A stretch of DNA of 64,000 nt from Chaetoderma sp. LZ-2023a (Eukaryota > Mollusca > Caudofoveata > Chaetodermatida > Chaetodermatidae): the NCBI GenBank assembly GCA_034401795.1, contig CM067359.1, positions 141,919,136 to 141,983,135 of the forward strand. The letters run 5' to 3'. This document shows, in pieces, positions 10,930-21,889 of the stretch. Position 1 is the stretch's first letter. Each line of letters starts with the position of its first letter. Both the position numbers and the translations under genes were made by a program. Below the pieces are notes generated by a model, which saw nothing but the letters and a program-made list of their open reading frames with translations, did no database searches and was not told the DNA's origin.

Positions 10930-12854
10930 GAATATGACGGTCTGGAATCGCCACCACGGTTATCCCTACGGTAACCGCCGTGGCCCGAACCGCCACCCTT
11001 CCTGTCATCCTCATACGGCCTCTTATTAGAAGGCTTGTATGAGGACGACCGGCCAGGTCCTTGAGATCCGGATGCCCGATGGGCATCACGGCCAGAAGGA
11101 CGATCTTTGGCGCTGCCTCTGTTGCTCTTGCCGATGCTGCCTATAGGACTGCTGCGGCTGTGTCCTCTTAGTCGACTTCCACGACTTGCCGACTACTTCC
11201 TGTTCAGCAACCATTGACGCGACCTTGGATAAGGCTTGTCGTGCCAAGCCGCCGAACAAGCCTGGACCGATAAAGGGCGCAGAAGACAATGCAGCCCTCA
11301 TCTCCGGTCCTGGTTCTACACAATCGAGAACCATTCTCCGTCGCTCTGCCAATGTTCTGGTGATCACCCTGGCCAGGCAATCTTGAGACAAGCGCATGGT
11401 GTCCCGAATAACTCCGGGTGCAGCCTCTGGCACTTGTCCACCTTCCGGCGAGCAGGCCAGCATACCCTGCAGGACGGTACATAAGTGCGAGAGTGCAGCC
11501 ATGGCTGCCCTCGCCGCATCTTCAATGAGCGTCAGCTCATTGAACAGATCTTTGTTAACTTGGGAAACTAAGGGACGAGAACGCCCCTTAGATTTCCCAG
11601 CCAACGGCCTATTCAACGCCTCTCGTTCCCCGACGGAAAGCCGTGGAACCCTGGCATACTGATGATAGGCCTGCTCAAACGGACCGTACTCCTTATCCCC
11701 TTCGGGGCTTTGGGCAGCGCATACTCTGGTTGGACCAGATGGTATGCCGCAACCTCCAACATGTCAGAAGTCTGCGTGTCCAAAGGGAGTGTCGGCATGG
11801 CCAAAGAGCCACTTGACAGAGCACTAGCCGCTCGCTCTGACATCCGTTACATCGCCGGATCGCGCTGAGATCCTAGATCGGATGCCAACCCGAGACGGTC
11901 AGACATCCAGCCAACAACCTGCACCCATTCAGCTTCGGTGCAGAAAACGGATTCGTCCATCAATGAACTACCGTTCTCATCTTCCCTTACACCCTTGGAT
12001 GAGAAGGCCACTGACGATCCATGCTGAGAGCTATGGGCCGCACTTCTAATACCATGAAGCGCGTCCATAGCCCGACTACCAGCGGCACCGGTGTCCAATG
12101 AATCGCTGGACACGGATTCACCGCAGTCCATCGGCTCCAGCACGGGAGGCGGGACCACGGCCGCTTTCACTACGGCAGGTGTCGGCATTCCGAGAGGAGC
12201 CGCACCTAACGCCGCCGGGATGCTGCTAGGAACCGCAAAACACAGCTCCACCGACAATGCGGGTTGCACGAAATCCGGATGGAAAATGCCTGACAGAACG
12301 TCGACATCACCTTCCACTTGGCAGACCCGTACAAAACCTGAGGGAGATCCCTGGGATGTACTGGGCATAGCCGTCATCAAGATATCCGGCATGCTGGAAT
12401 CTTCCATCAGAAGATCTTCCTCCTCCCCCGTCGGCTCTTGAGCCAACGACAGAGAAGGGACAGGTGCTCGTCCCTCCGCAGAACTAGCCGGACCACCTAA
12501 AGGTTGCCCTGCACCCGCCTGCATTGTCGGGACCGTGGACTGCAATGAGTCAAACATCGCCTTGAACTGTGCTGCCCATACGCCCAGTGCTGAATCCATG
12601 CGAGTATTCAGACGATCTTCCAAACCTCTCAACGACGCCTGATCCAGCTTGGCCGCCTTGTCCCTCGCGATCCTCTCCAAGCACGCACGTCGATCACGAT
12701 CGAATTCCGCCACCATCTCCGATGACCACTTGGCGCACACATCACAGGGGCTTCCAACCTTACACTTAGCGCAGGCCACACAATGATGGCCTGAATACTT
12801 CCGCTTCATGAACCTGTTGCACTTCTGGCACAACGTGTCCTGGTTCTTGGCTTT
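10930..12854 (-). pseudogene. gag, DIRS family 1, copy A, frameshifted
   Basis: The main exon begins at 12854 after the acceptor TGTTCGCAG. It reads CQKCNRFMKRKYSGHHCVAC, then CKVGSPCDVCAKW, a Cys/His-rich region. A predicted helical part follows (ACLERIARDKAAKLDQASLR…), an acidic/Pro/Ser middle and a conserved C-terminal part (MRLSQDCLARVITRTLAERR, PFIGPGLFGGLARQALSKV). The frame changes near 11845 and 11615, so it is not intact. Copy F has the same gene. I could not identify the matching first exon with confidence. Confidence 0.82.
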
Positions 12855-13178
12855 CTGCGAACACAGAGAAGAATTAAAATGCTGCCCATGACAAACGATG
12901 ACGAGCAATACGCACAATCGACTTGATTGTAAAATTGAATTACTTAGAAAACATTAACTTTCTCTTAAATTAATGATAATCAAGCCTTAGGCAGAAAATA
13001 TTTGAAACTTTTTTAAGTGAAATTTAATAAACACAACTTGGAAGTTAACTAACGTTAATACAGCCAAGAATTAAATGGCGATCGCTACAAACACCCTCGA
13101 CAAAGAAGCGAGAGCTAAAAAAATGGCATAAACAGAGTGCATAGATACGCGAAGCCAAGCGAAACAATAGTCATAGGC

Positions 13179-13191
13179 GCCGCCATCTTGG
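13179..13191 (-). promoter_or_regulatory. YY1-like motif in the family 1 5' region, copy A
   Basis: In the sense direction it reads CCAAGATGGCGGC, the YY1 consensus, within MDAPLAKMAAP-like sequence upstream of gag. Copy F has CCAAGATGGCGCC at the same place (about 40964-40975). The role as promoter or initiator is an inference. Confidence 0.4.
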
Positions 13192-13510
13192 CTAAGGGCG
13201 CATCCATCTTTGAAGGAACCGAGTCGCAAGAGAAAATAACCAAGTACCCGGATTAAGACTAACAAGATAACGGGTACCGAGCGACTCCAACAATGGCTAC
13301 CATTTTAGAATAAAGTGCCAATTTAAGGAAATTTCAAACAGTCACTATGGCACGAATGCATAAATTTTAGATTGATACAACCTTCCCCTGTGATGATTTC
13401 CCTAACTCCTCCATGAAGCCAATGATGGTTTTCTAGAAACAATGCTAAATCCGCTTAAATTAGCATAATTTGAGCACGACAAAAACATGCGACTTGTAAA
13501 AGCGCAAAAT

Positions 13511-13670
13511 AGATGAATCTGACTGTGATTGGGAATTGACTCGGTACCTGCGGCTATGGTAATTCCCGGACACAGTGTGGGCAGGACCAGGAGAGTGCGG
13601 AGTTTTAATTGTTTATTTTGAGCTAGACTAGATAATAGACATTATCATAATAGTACATCTGGTAAGTATT
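13511..13670. repeat. Right inverted terminal repeat, copy A
   Basis: It runs AGATGAATCTGACTGTGATT to ATCTGGTAAGTATT and is the reverse complement of 4642-4801. The tip TATTCGAAGTAGAA ends the element at 13683. Confidence 0.92.
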
Positions 13671-13683
13671 ATTCGAAGTAGAA

Positions 13684-14015
13684 TGCTGCTTCCTTTTGAT
13701 GTATATCACCATGTACCCAAGTTTGGTTCCAATTGGATCAGCCATTGCTGAGATATAAGGCAATAACTTTTGTTTAACGCAAAAACTTAACGTAAAATAT
13801 TAACAAAGATTATAATGTAACCTTTGACCCCTGTAACCTTGACCTCATGGCCTTTTCATCGGCTGGCTGCTTCCTTTCGATGTATATTACCATGCACCCA
13901 AGTTTGGTTCCAATTGGATCAGGCATTACTGAGATATAAACTTAACTCAAAAGCTTACGCCGCCGCCGGAAAAGTGATACCTATGTCTCGATCCTGCTTC
14001 GCAGGCGAGACAAAA
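13684..14015. repeat. Pearl/Helentron-like repeat, right part
   Basis: It continues the monomers interrupted at 4603 (TGCTGCTTCCTTTTGATGTA and CCAAGTTTGGTTCCAATTGG, twice). It ends in GCCGCCGCCGGAAAAGTGA and a hairpin GTCTCGATCCTGC/TTC/GCAGGCGAGAC at about 13985-14011. The same end is seen at 43759-43792. Confidence 0.7.
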
Positions 14016-14482
14016 AATGATGGACGGATGATGACAGTCGCCACGATATAAGCTCAGTTGGCCATTCTGGCCAGGTCAGCTAAAAATCGGCCAAAATCCA
14101 AGTGGACTCACCCCTGCTACACATCAGAATGTCAAAGGTTGAGTTTATTTATGATCCGAGGGGCGCTTAATATACAGACTAATTTTGCCAGCTTGAAGCC
14201 ACCCGAGTTGTTTGTATTAGCTGTCTCACTGTGAATCCGGCTGTTATGCCAGACTTAACCCATTTTATTCCGAGACAAGATTAGGTTTACATTTATCTGA
14301 ATTAAACTAATATTAAATCACATGTAGCTAATTATTTTGACAATTTTTTACTGAAACATGTTGTTGCTTAAGGTAGCAACAACTTGACATCCATGATGTT
14401 TTCAAATAACTATAGCAGATATTGCATTGTGTAACACAAATAATACCAACTACATTAAATAAGAATACATAAAGATAAGTGT
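14016..14482. other. Intronic DNA with no recognised feature
   Basis: AT-rich. I see no exon, RNA gene or repeat family between the pearl-like repeat and copy B. Confidence 0.4.
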
Positions 14483-14521
14483 TAAATGAACGAAATCACG
14501 GATTTTTTTCACGAGAAAGTT

Positions 14522-14678
14522 GATACTTAACACCCTGATACTTTATATTTCCTAAATATCGACCTAGCTTCAATAATACCCAGAATTAAAAAGAAACTGC
14601 CCCCACTGGGCAGGTTACACAACTGACAGTCCAGCGGATATGCAACCCAAACTCGCACATGCGCGGGGCTGACTCATT
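14522..14678. repeat. Left inverted terminal repeat, copy B
   Basis: GATACTTAACACCCTGATAC to GCGGGGCTGACTCATT is the complement of the right end at 20810-20990. It contains GCACATGCGC (14655-14664), a one-base variant of the palindrome seen in other families. Confidence 0.88.
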
Positions 14679-14740
14679 GTAATCCAAAATATTGGCTGAC
14701 CTAATTGCAACATAAAGTGTGGGGCAGAGGCCGGGATCAT

Positions 14741-14838
14741 ATCAGGGTGGTAAGTATCAACTCTCTCGTGAAAAAAGAAATATGTGACTTCATTTATTTC
14801 ACATCAAGAGTATACTTACCACCCTGATACTTTATGAT
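14741..14838. repeat. Internal complementary region, copy B
   Basis: GGTAAGTATCAACTCTCTCG complements the left tip and TTTCACATCAAGAGTATAC complements the right tip. They are joined at TTCATTTATTTC. Confidence 0.88.
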
Positions 14839-15421
14839 ATAGCCAGAATTCGTAAGATAATTCGGCGGGAGGGAGGTGAAGGTCAGAAGACCGGCTCATC
14901 CCTGGAAGAGCAAGCTTTTGCTTTTGGAGCACAACAAACATCTGAAATTGCGTATGTAAACACAATCAGGAAATGATTTGGACATCGGATAACACGACCG
15001 ATGTTGTGCGTAATGACCGTTTCACATCCGCTCCCCTCCCCCCCTCTTTTAAAGAGGGAGCGATGACCTCAATGTCCTATACGCTCTCTATGTACTCGTG
15101 CTAAAGTACTATAAGACATCGGACGAAAGCTTCATTTCGTATACTCTCAGATGGAACCACAAAGAACACAAAACCATCACCATTTCAGTAAATAATATAA
15201 AAATGTGACAAAAAATAACCATCACCAAATATAGGACTAACCTATTTTGACGAGATTCCTCTTTGATCACCGCTGGCGATGATAGGTACAGTACGGAAAA
15301 GCGGGGATTCCCCCCACTAAATTGCACTGTGTGTGAGTCAACGGCCTTATGTACAATATTTACAAATTTATATACAGATTTAATGTTCATGTAAAATCGA
15401 TAAAGCAAGTGGATTTGACGT

Positions 15422-16495
15422 GTCACGTAGGTAATGATTTGTAAAACTAGACTCAGTGCCAGTGTGCTACTGACATAATGTCATCCACAGGCACTCCGTT
15501 AAACAGAGCCGTGGATGTCACTACGCCATGGCCACTGTGAGCCTTGGCCATGTCAACTTGTTTACCCGTGGCGGCTTTGTGGCAATGCTGGATGCATTCC
15601 ACAATCCACCTATAAATGGTATCTTTAGAAACTCTCCCATGGGGTTCAATGTAAGATAGCCATAAAGCACTAGGGTCCGTTCACCATTCCTGTGTACGTT
15701 GTTTATAACACGTTAATGCACGGACTGGACACCAAGCCTTTGAATTAGGATAAAACCTACACAAAGCGGGTAAAACTATAGGCTGACCAGGATATTTTAG
15801 ACTGGTTCTTCACCATAAAGTTAACTCCAGGTAGAAGCCTAAGGCCTTCCCCTGTCACCACAAAACTGTCTGGCTCTGCTGACAAAGCATGTATTTCACT
15901 TCTTCGTCTGGTTGAAGCTGCAGCAATCAGAAAAACTGTTTTAAGCGTCAACATTTTCATGGAAATGGAGCTTAGTGGTTCAAAGGGTTTATCTGCTAAT
16001 ACTTGAAGTACTAATGATAAACTCCAAGACAGGATCACCGGAGGATTCCTTGGTCTTAGATTACCCATGCCTTTGATTAAAGTATTTAGATTACATACTT
16101 CATCACTTCCCCTAATAGCCAAGCAAGGGATAACTGACATTAAAGCTGACTTGTAGCCAGCAATAGAGTTAGGCTTGAGGCTATAGGCATCAAAAAGGTG
16201 ACAGAGGAAATCGGCTACTACCTGAATAGGTGCTTTCATTGGATTAATACATTTTTTTAAGCACCATTCAGCAAATCTGTTGATTTTAAAATGATATGCT
16301 CTGGAGGTTGACCCCCTTCTGGCTTTCGCCATAAACATGGCTGCTTGCTCAGAAAAACCCGCCTTAACTGCCGATTCCATGACAACATCCACGCAGTCAA
16401 TTGGAACATTGACGGGTTGATGTGCAAGGCCTTGCCCTGGAAGATTATGGTGTCCATCAGAGGCAGAGGAACAGGATTGCAGATCCGTATACCAT
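15422..16495 (-). pseudogene. Tyrosine recombinase, DIRS copy B
   Basis: A candidate Met (PIMVYG) is at 16495. The N-terminal half reads IDCVDVVMESAVKAGF and ADFLCHLFDAYSLKPNSI. The first catalytic Arg is kept (STRRRSEIHALSAE). A frameshift near 15790 follows. The HxxR box reads HSGHG: the Arg codon is CAT at 15528-15530. A TGT-to-TGA change after AHWH adds a stop. The recombinase is not functional. Confidence 0.85.
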
Positions 16496-17930
16496 GATCG
16501 GCTTGGCCAATTTGGGGTGTTCAGAAGCACTTGGCATTCCTGCTGCCTGATTTTCTGGAGAACTTTTGGAATCAGGATTGCTGGCGGGAATGCGTATGCA
16601 TACATTCCCTCCCAAATGATAGCTAACGCATCTATTGCGATAGCGCTCGGATCTGGAATCGGAGAGACGTACGTCGTCATCTTCGTATTCTTGTTCGTTG
16701 CGAATAAATCTATGTTGGGCTTGACCCAGTGGTTCAACAGGCGATCCGCCACACATTGATTTAGTTGCCATTCCATGGGAAGAATGCTCATTCTTCGGCT
16801 CAATGAGTCTGCTAATAGATTTAGCCTTCCCGGAATATGAACTGCTTTCAGGGAAATCCCATGATCTAGGCACCAGCAAAGCAGTTTCCATGTCATCATA
16901 CAGAGACTGGGCGACTTCGTTCCACCCTGGCGGTTTATGTAAGTCACTAACTACTGTTGTATTGTCTGATCGAACCAGAACACTCTTGCCCTTAACCTTC
17001 TCTAGGAAGTGTTCCATGGCTAAGACTACTGCTCGCATTTCCAGCAGATTGATATGTTCTCTTGACTGATCCAGATTCCAAAGCCCTGATACTTTGTTTT
17101 CTTCCAGGCAAGCTCCCCATCCCTCCATTGATGCATCTGTGTACATCGTTAACTGAGGGTGGGGAGGTGACAACATCACCCCCGCCAGGAGATTTTCTCT
17201 CTTCATCCACCATTGAAGGTGGTGAATAAGAGGTTCCAACGCTGACACCTTTGAGTCCAGGAAACCCATACTCTGGGTCCACAGTGTCATGAGAAAGGCT
17301 GCCTGAGGAATGCCTGGTTCCAAAGAAACCATCAACCACAACATTCTCAAGTAGACCCGTGCCAGGACATGACGACTGTTGCACACTGACTGTATGACTG
17401 AGATGAGTATTTCTACTCTCTCTTGAGATGGATAAACAAATCCTATCTCTAGATCGAAGAACTGCCCGGTAAACAAACTTCTGGGATGGAGTCAGCTCTG
17501 ACTTTTGAAAGTTGATTATCCAGCCTAGATCTGTAAGAGTTTTCAAAACTATCTCCAGATTTGCTGATAGGCTTTTTTTAGTGTGTGCCTTTAACAGCCA
17601 GTCGTCTATGTACGTGTGGATTGCTATGTGTCTCCTGCGGAGGTATGATGTCATAGCTTGAACCACCCGAGTGAAGACCCGAGGAGCCGTCGATATACCA
17701 AATGGAAGAACCCTGAATTCCCATTGGCGGCCCTGAAATGCAAATCTCAGGAACCGACGAAAGCTCTTCGCAATGGGAATGTGAAAATCGGAACCAGAGA
17801 CAGGCGCGATGGCCGATTTGAAATCCAGTCGGGATGGTAACCAACTGAAAGCTATCGCAAGACTGAGCGGTTATGAGTAACTCGCTCCCACTCTTGCATG
17901 TGGAAGGCCAGACGGCCTCCCACAGGTGCA
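16457..17930 (-). pseudogene. RT-RNase H remnant, DIRS copy B
   Basis: RT motifs LPFGISTAPRVFTRV and HTYIDDWLLKAHT, then RNase H motifs MYTDASMEGWGACLEE, LLEMRAVVLAMEHFL, VRSDNTTVV and HIPGRLNLLADSLSRR, are spread over three frames. Compared with copy D, about 300 bp is deleted near 17790, removing the region with SIDLKDAYF (first catalytic Asp). A TGG-to-TAG stop near 17855 follows VLR. The post-RNase H domain (NIDLFATNKN, YAFPPAILIPKVL) is present. Confidence 0.85.
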
Positions 17931-19880
17931 CCTAAGGATTGAGGTGGACCCGAGAAGTGCAAGAGAAGCCCTGTCTCTGGTGGCTGTCCTAGCAGCACTT
18001 GTGTGGTCTTTTTGAGAGGCGACCCATCAGGTTCGGCTCCCACGACCAGAACCCCGCGCTCCTCTACCAGCACCACGCGCACATCGGTACGCAGGCTGTC
18101 TGGCAGGTTGCGCTGGAAGAGCCTGCGCTCCCCACTAGCTGGCTTACGCCGTCGTTGCCGTGGCTGATGCTGCGTAGGTGGTTGGCCTCTGACAAGGCCA
18201 CCACCATCTCTAGCCTGCTGAGGGTGGAAGGCAGGGGGCGCTGCTCGAACACACTCCCTGCCGAGCACTTCAAACTGCTCTCGCAGCGCCCTCTGGTTGT
18301 TGACCAGGTTTACGGGTTGTTGGAGGTGCATGCATCCTTCACCTCCAAACAACCTTGGACCTGCCATCGGCGTCCAAAGAAGCTGATTGTACAGGTCCTG
18401 CGAGGGGCACAAACTGTCAAGGGCAAATGTGTGCCTCGCCCGTAAACTCCTGGTTACGGATCTCGTCATGCAGTCCAGAGCCAGGTTAATGCCATCCTGG
18501 ATGGCTCTCTGGACTGCAAGAGGAGAAGTTTGGCGGGCCACGGATGTTGCTACTACCCCCTGTAGCAGCTGGGAAACGTGCGAGAGAGCCGAGATGGCTC
18601 CTCTCTTACTTTCCTCCGTGTCCCGCAGCGCAGAATTAGCATTGCGCAGGGCGCTAGCGCACAAGGGTCCCGTGTCAGACTCGGACCCAGGCCACGTGTC
18701 TTCACCCAAAGCTGCACGGCCATCAGTGCAAGGCTTTGGAATGATGCCTTACTTCTGATATAGATCAGAACTTATACGGCAACACCGTACCACCTCCGCA
18801 TACGGCAGAGATGGCATGGTGCTCGTCACCGGTTTCCCTCCCAACCACGGGCGCTGGTCCCGCTGGGAAGCCAGTGGATCCACCTGGAGTTCTGGCTCGA
18901 TGTTCACCAGCCACTGGCAAGCATCCAACCAGTCTTCCTCGGTGGCCACCTGTGAATGTTCGACAAGCCTAGGGCCTTGTCATCCTCAACCACATTCACT
19001 GGTGGGGTAATGGCCGGAGCTGACGGCATGGCTTGCGCCGTGGCTATCCCAGGAGCCGGATCTACGGCGTCATGGAAGGCTAAAAACATGACGTCTCAGT
19101 CCGGGACTTCCTCACGGTAACTCTCGGCAAGCCGAGGGATACGGTATGGACGGCCATCGGCTCCTAGCCAGCCTAGCCATTGAGCCGTGAAACCCACTCC
19201 TGAAGAAGTGGTTCCATGGAAAAGGTCACCCATGGGCCCCCCCATGGGGCCCATGGGAATCCATTTCCATGGCCATCGACTCTTCGGTAGGCCATAACAG
19301 TGTCATCTTCTTCCTGCCCAGAAAGATTAGACGCCAAGCTTGAAAAGGGATCAAGCTCGGCCTGGGCAGGAGGGATATCGCGTGAGGCGCTGATAAGCTT
19401 AGCCTTAGGCGATAAGCGAGCGCCCGAGGCCCACGGGTGAGGCAAGCCTCAGCGCCGGACCAACGGGAGCCATCTCTGGGTCTATAACGAAAACTGGTTT
19501 GCTAAGAGAACCAGACCCTGAGACGGGAACACTCTGTCCCGGAGCAAATGAAGAAGACAATGATGAACCTGACCCGGGAAGCAAGCTGCGAAGCAACTCC
19601 GGGACAAGATCTGTGATCATCTTCTTCATTTCTCCCATCATTTCAAGACGGAAGGCTTCCATGCCTTCCTCTTCTTACCACTCTTTTTCCAGATGCCTCT
19701 TCTCGTCTGCCGCCCGGTCTTTTACCTGCTGATTTAATCAGTTAACACCTCCACCGGCCACGACTCACACACATGGCAATTTAGAAGAGGCCCGCACGTA
19801 CTGCACCTAGTGCAGTCATGAGGGAAAAAGCGGGCCTTCACAAAACGGTGGGGGGAAGGGTATTTGTTCTCAATAACCCT
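17931..19880 (-). pseudogene. gag main exon, DIRS copy B
   Basis: An acceptor (TCATTTCAG) precedes 19880. The Cys region is partly kept (HDCTRCSTCGPLLNCHVC). Then come EAFRLEMMGEMKKMITDLVP and, after frame changes, the C-terminal domain (INLALDCMTRSVTRSLRARH, LYNQLLWTPMAGPRLFGGEG). An in-frame TAA sits just after the Cys region. At the 3' end, indels have fused the gag frame to the RT N-terminal frame (SLGAPVGGRLAFHMQEWERV). Confidence 0.82.
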
Positions 19881-20647
19881 CTGAAATGACACGAACGGAA
19901 ACAATTAGTTTTTAGTTATGACGAACCAAAAAAACAATTGCAGAAGGCTAATAAGATCCATAAGGAAAACTTTTGACCATCAAATGAAAGATAAGCCAGG
20001 CCAATAGAAAAAACTATAGGCCTGACAAAAAGTAAACAAATCCTAAAACCTTGTTATACTTCTTTAAGAAGACAAGGGAGACATAAGAATTTGAACTTGA
20101 ATACTTGAGAGGCGAACTTTCTTAGACTTCACAGCTCAAAACATTCATTAGTAGTTGAACTTTATAAACACAATGAACCTATGCAAACCATCAAGAGAGA
20201 TAAATAACTCAACACTCAGTCAAAAAACTTCTAAAATATTTAGAAACAAAATGACTGAAATTTTTTCTCTGTCCTAAATAACCTCATAAGATGACTTCTG
20301 AGGATGAGTGAAGTCTGATAAACAACACAGGAATACCTGATCCTGAGTCCAAAACCCTGTGGTGAATGCGGAAAAATTACTTCTTATGGTAATAATTCCC
20401 TCAGCAAACTCATAATAAAATAAAGGACCCAGAAACCAAGTATAAATATTGTTTAAATAAAAGGATACCCTTCAAATATCAGCTCATGTGTCTGAAAAAT
20501 ATAGCGCAACATGAGTTAGCTAATATATAGGCCTCCCCCATAAAAGAGCTAGCCTAATAAAAACGTATCCACGAGATAGCGCGAATCCCGGAAATACCAT
20601 CCGAGTCAACACGCAAATTTTTTATCAATAAATTTACTAAAGTACAC

Positions 20648-20698
20648 CTGATGGCTTGGACTGGGAGCATCCTCTGGTGACTTGGCAGCGTCAGACAT
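20648..20698 (-). CDS. Short first gag exon, copy B
   Basis: ATG at 20698 opens 17 codons, MSDAAKSPEDAPSPSHQ, ending CAG followed by GTGTAC. It is phase 0. Length, the SPE(E/D) core and the final Gln match copies A and D, although the rest of B is badly decayed. The next acceptor is at 19881. Confidence 0.68.
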
Positions 20699-20809
20699 AC
20701 TAATAATAAGTCAAACAAGTTGCAAAACAACTCAAGGCTTCAAAAAGAAAGAAAGCAAAAGCAAGGCTAGAAAGCGTGTTGCAATGGCAGGTCAATATTT
20801 TAAGAAGAG

Positions 20810-20990
20810 AATGAGTCAGCCCCGCGCATGTGCGAGTTTGGGCTGCACATCCGCTGGACTGTCAGTTGTGTAACCTGCCAAGGGGGGGGGGGGGGGGGGG
20901 GGGGCAGTTTCTTTTTAATTCTGAGTATTATTGAAGCTAGGTCGATATTTAAGAAATATCATAAAGTATCAGGGTGGTAAGTATACTCTT
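20810..20990. repeat. Right inverted terminal repeat with a 23-G run, copy B
   Basis: AATGAGTCAGCCCC to GGGTGGTAAGTATAC complements the left end. The left arm has only CTGCCCCCACTGGGCAGG where this arm has 23 consecutive Gs (20882-20904), so the tract expanded after insertion or is an assembly length error. GCGCATGTGC lies at 20824-20833. Confidence 0.9.
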
Positions 20991-21703
20991 GATGTGAAAT
21001 ACACACATTCACAGTCATGCAGTGTATTTAAGATGTCTAGGCAAGTTGCTAGGTGACCAGTTTGGGTGCCCGCGAGACCAGTTGAATATTATTACTATAT
21101 ACACTACACCATGCATTAAAAGTATAGTAATAAACCATAGAGTTATCTATCCGCCTCTATGTAATAAACTGACCTCGATTCCCGGTTTGCCAGATGGTAT
21201 TGTGCGTTCATAAATCATAACATGCTACTATAAACACTAGTAGATTAGTTTCTGAACACATTATACAATCTGGCAACATACTCGCAAGACGTGAAAAAAT
21301 GAAAATTATTTCCCCTTCCTTGTATTATTTTATTGATTTTCTATACATTAAGTGATGATATGAATGCAATTTTATGCACTGATTGAAAAACAAATATTTA
21401 CAAAAACGTTTTTTCACAAATATGCGGTTTTGCGGTTTTCAAATTGTGTCACCAGTTTTCGAACTGTCATGCTTACAAAACCTGTGACGGTTCCAGTACC
21501 GGTATACCGCACAGCTCTAACACGATCCGCACAACAACGTTTAGTCCATAATCAATTGAGCGTTTGTGACGAACATAACTATGCCAGTCATGACATCATT
21601 GACTATGACATTATCTTACACATCACGTAGTTGATTATGACCTCGTATAATTGATGGATAAACTGGAAAGGTCCATTACTCCTGTTACAGCTCTAATACT
21701 TAC

Positions 21704-21805
21704 CAGGCTGTGTTTGTTCATCTGGCATTTCTTCTTCACCAGCTTGTAAACCAGTACCTCTTAATGGACTCAAGTCTAACTGATCAGGAACACCCACCGA
21801 GACAT
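21704..21805 (-). CDS. USP5: USP5 exon between the catalytic core and UBA1
   Basis: The acceptor TGTTTCAG precedes 21805 and the donor GTAAGTATTA follows 21704. The exon encodes DVSVGVPDQLDLSPLRGTGL then QAGEEEMPDEQTQP, matching the USP5 segment with pattern DVS…LD…LRG.GLQ.GEEE.PD. The first codon is completed by the G ending the 23169-23257 exon and the last by the UBA1 exon. It belongs to the USP fold of the peptidase C19 family. Confidence 0.92.
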
Positions 21806-21889
21806 CTGAAACATTCAATTGTGACAGTAACACATTAAGCCTTTAGTGACAAAGATTGGTAAATAAATTCAAAATAGTTACTTAGTGAA

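Larger units (their letters stand above)
4604..13683 (-). mobile_element. DIRS copy A, chimeric family 1/family 2 retrotransposon
   Basis: Both outer ends are family 1, as in copy F: inverted terminal repeats at 4642-4801 and 13511-13670, and an ICR at 4871-4970. Inside, going left to right, are family 1 YR (5584-6701), family 2 gag with its 5' region and right terminal repeat (6702-10034), then family 1 RT (10035-10860) and family 1 gag (10930-12854). A C-tract lies at 5143-5154 in the 3' region. The 9.08-kb length compares with 6.63 kb for copy F. The family 1 RNase H and RT C-terminus are missing. The flanks are the two halves of one pearl-like repeat. All coding parts are damaged. Confidence 0.9.
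14483..21000 (-). mobile_element. DIRS copy B, family 3, full length but decayed
   Basis: Left tip TAAATGAACGAAATC, right tip TATACTCTTGATGTGAAAT. Terminal repeats are at 14522-14678 and 20810-20990, the ICR at 14741-14838. The order on the minus strand is short gag exon, gag, RT-RNase H, YR. Every gene carries stops or frameshifts, and the RT has lost about 300 bp. The left terminal repeat has diverged from the ICR (CTTAACACC versus CTTACCACC), so this looks like an older copy. Confidence 0.9.
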
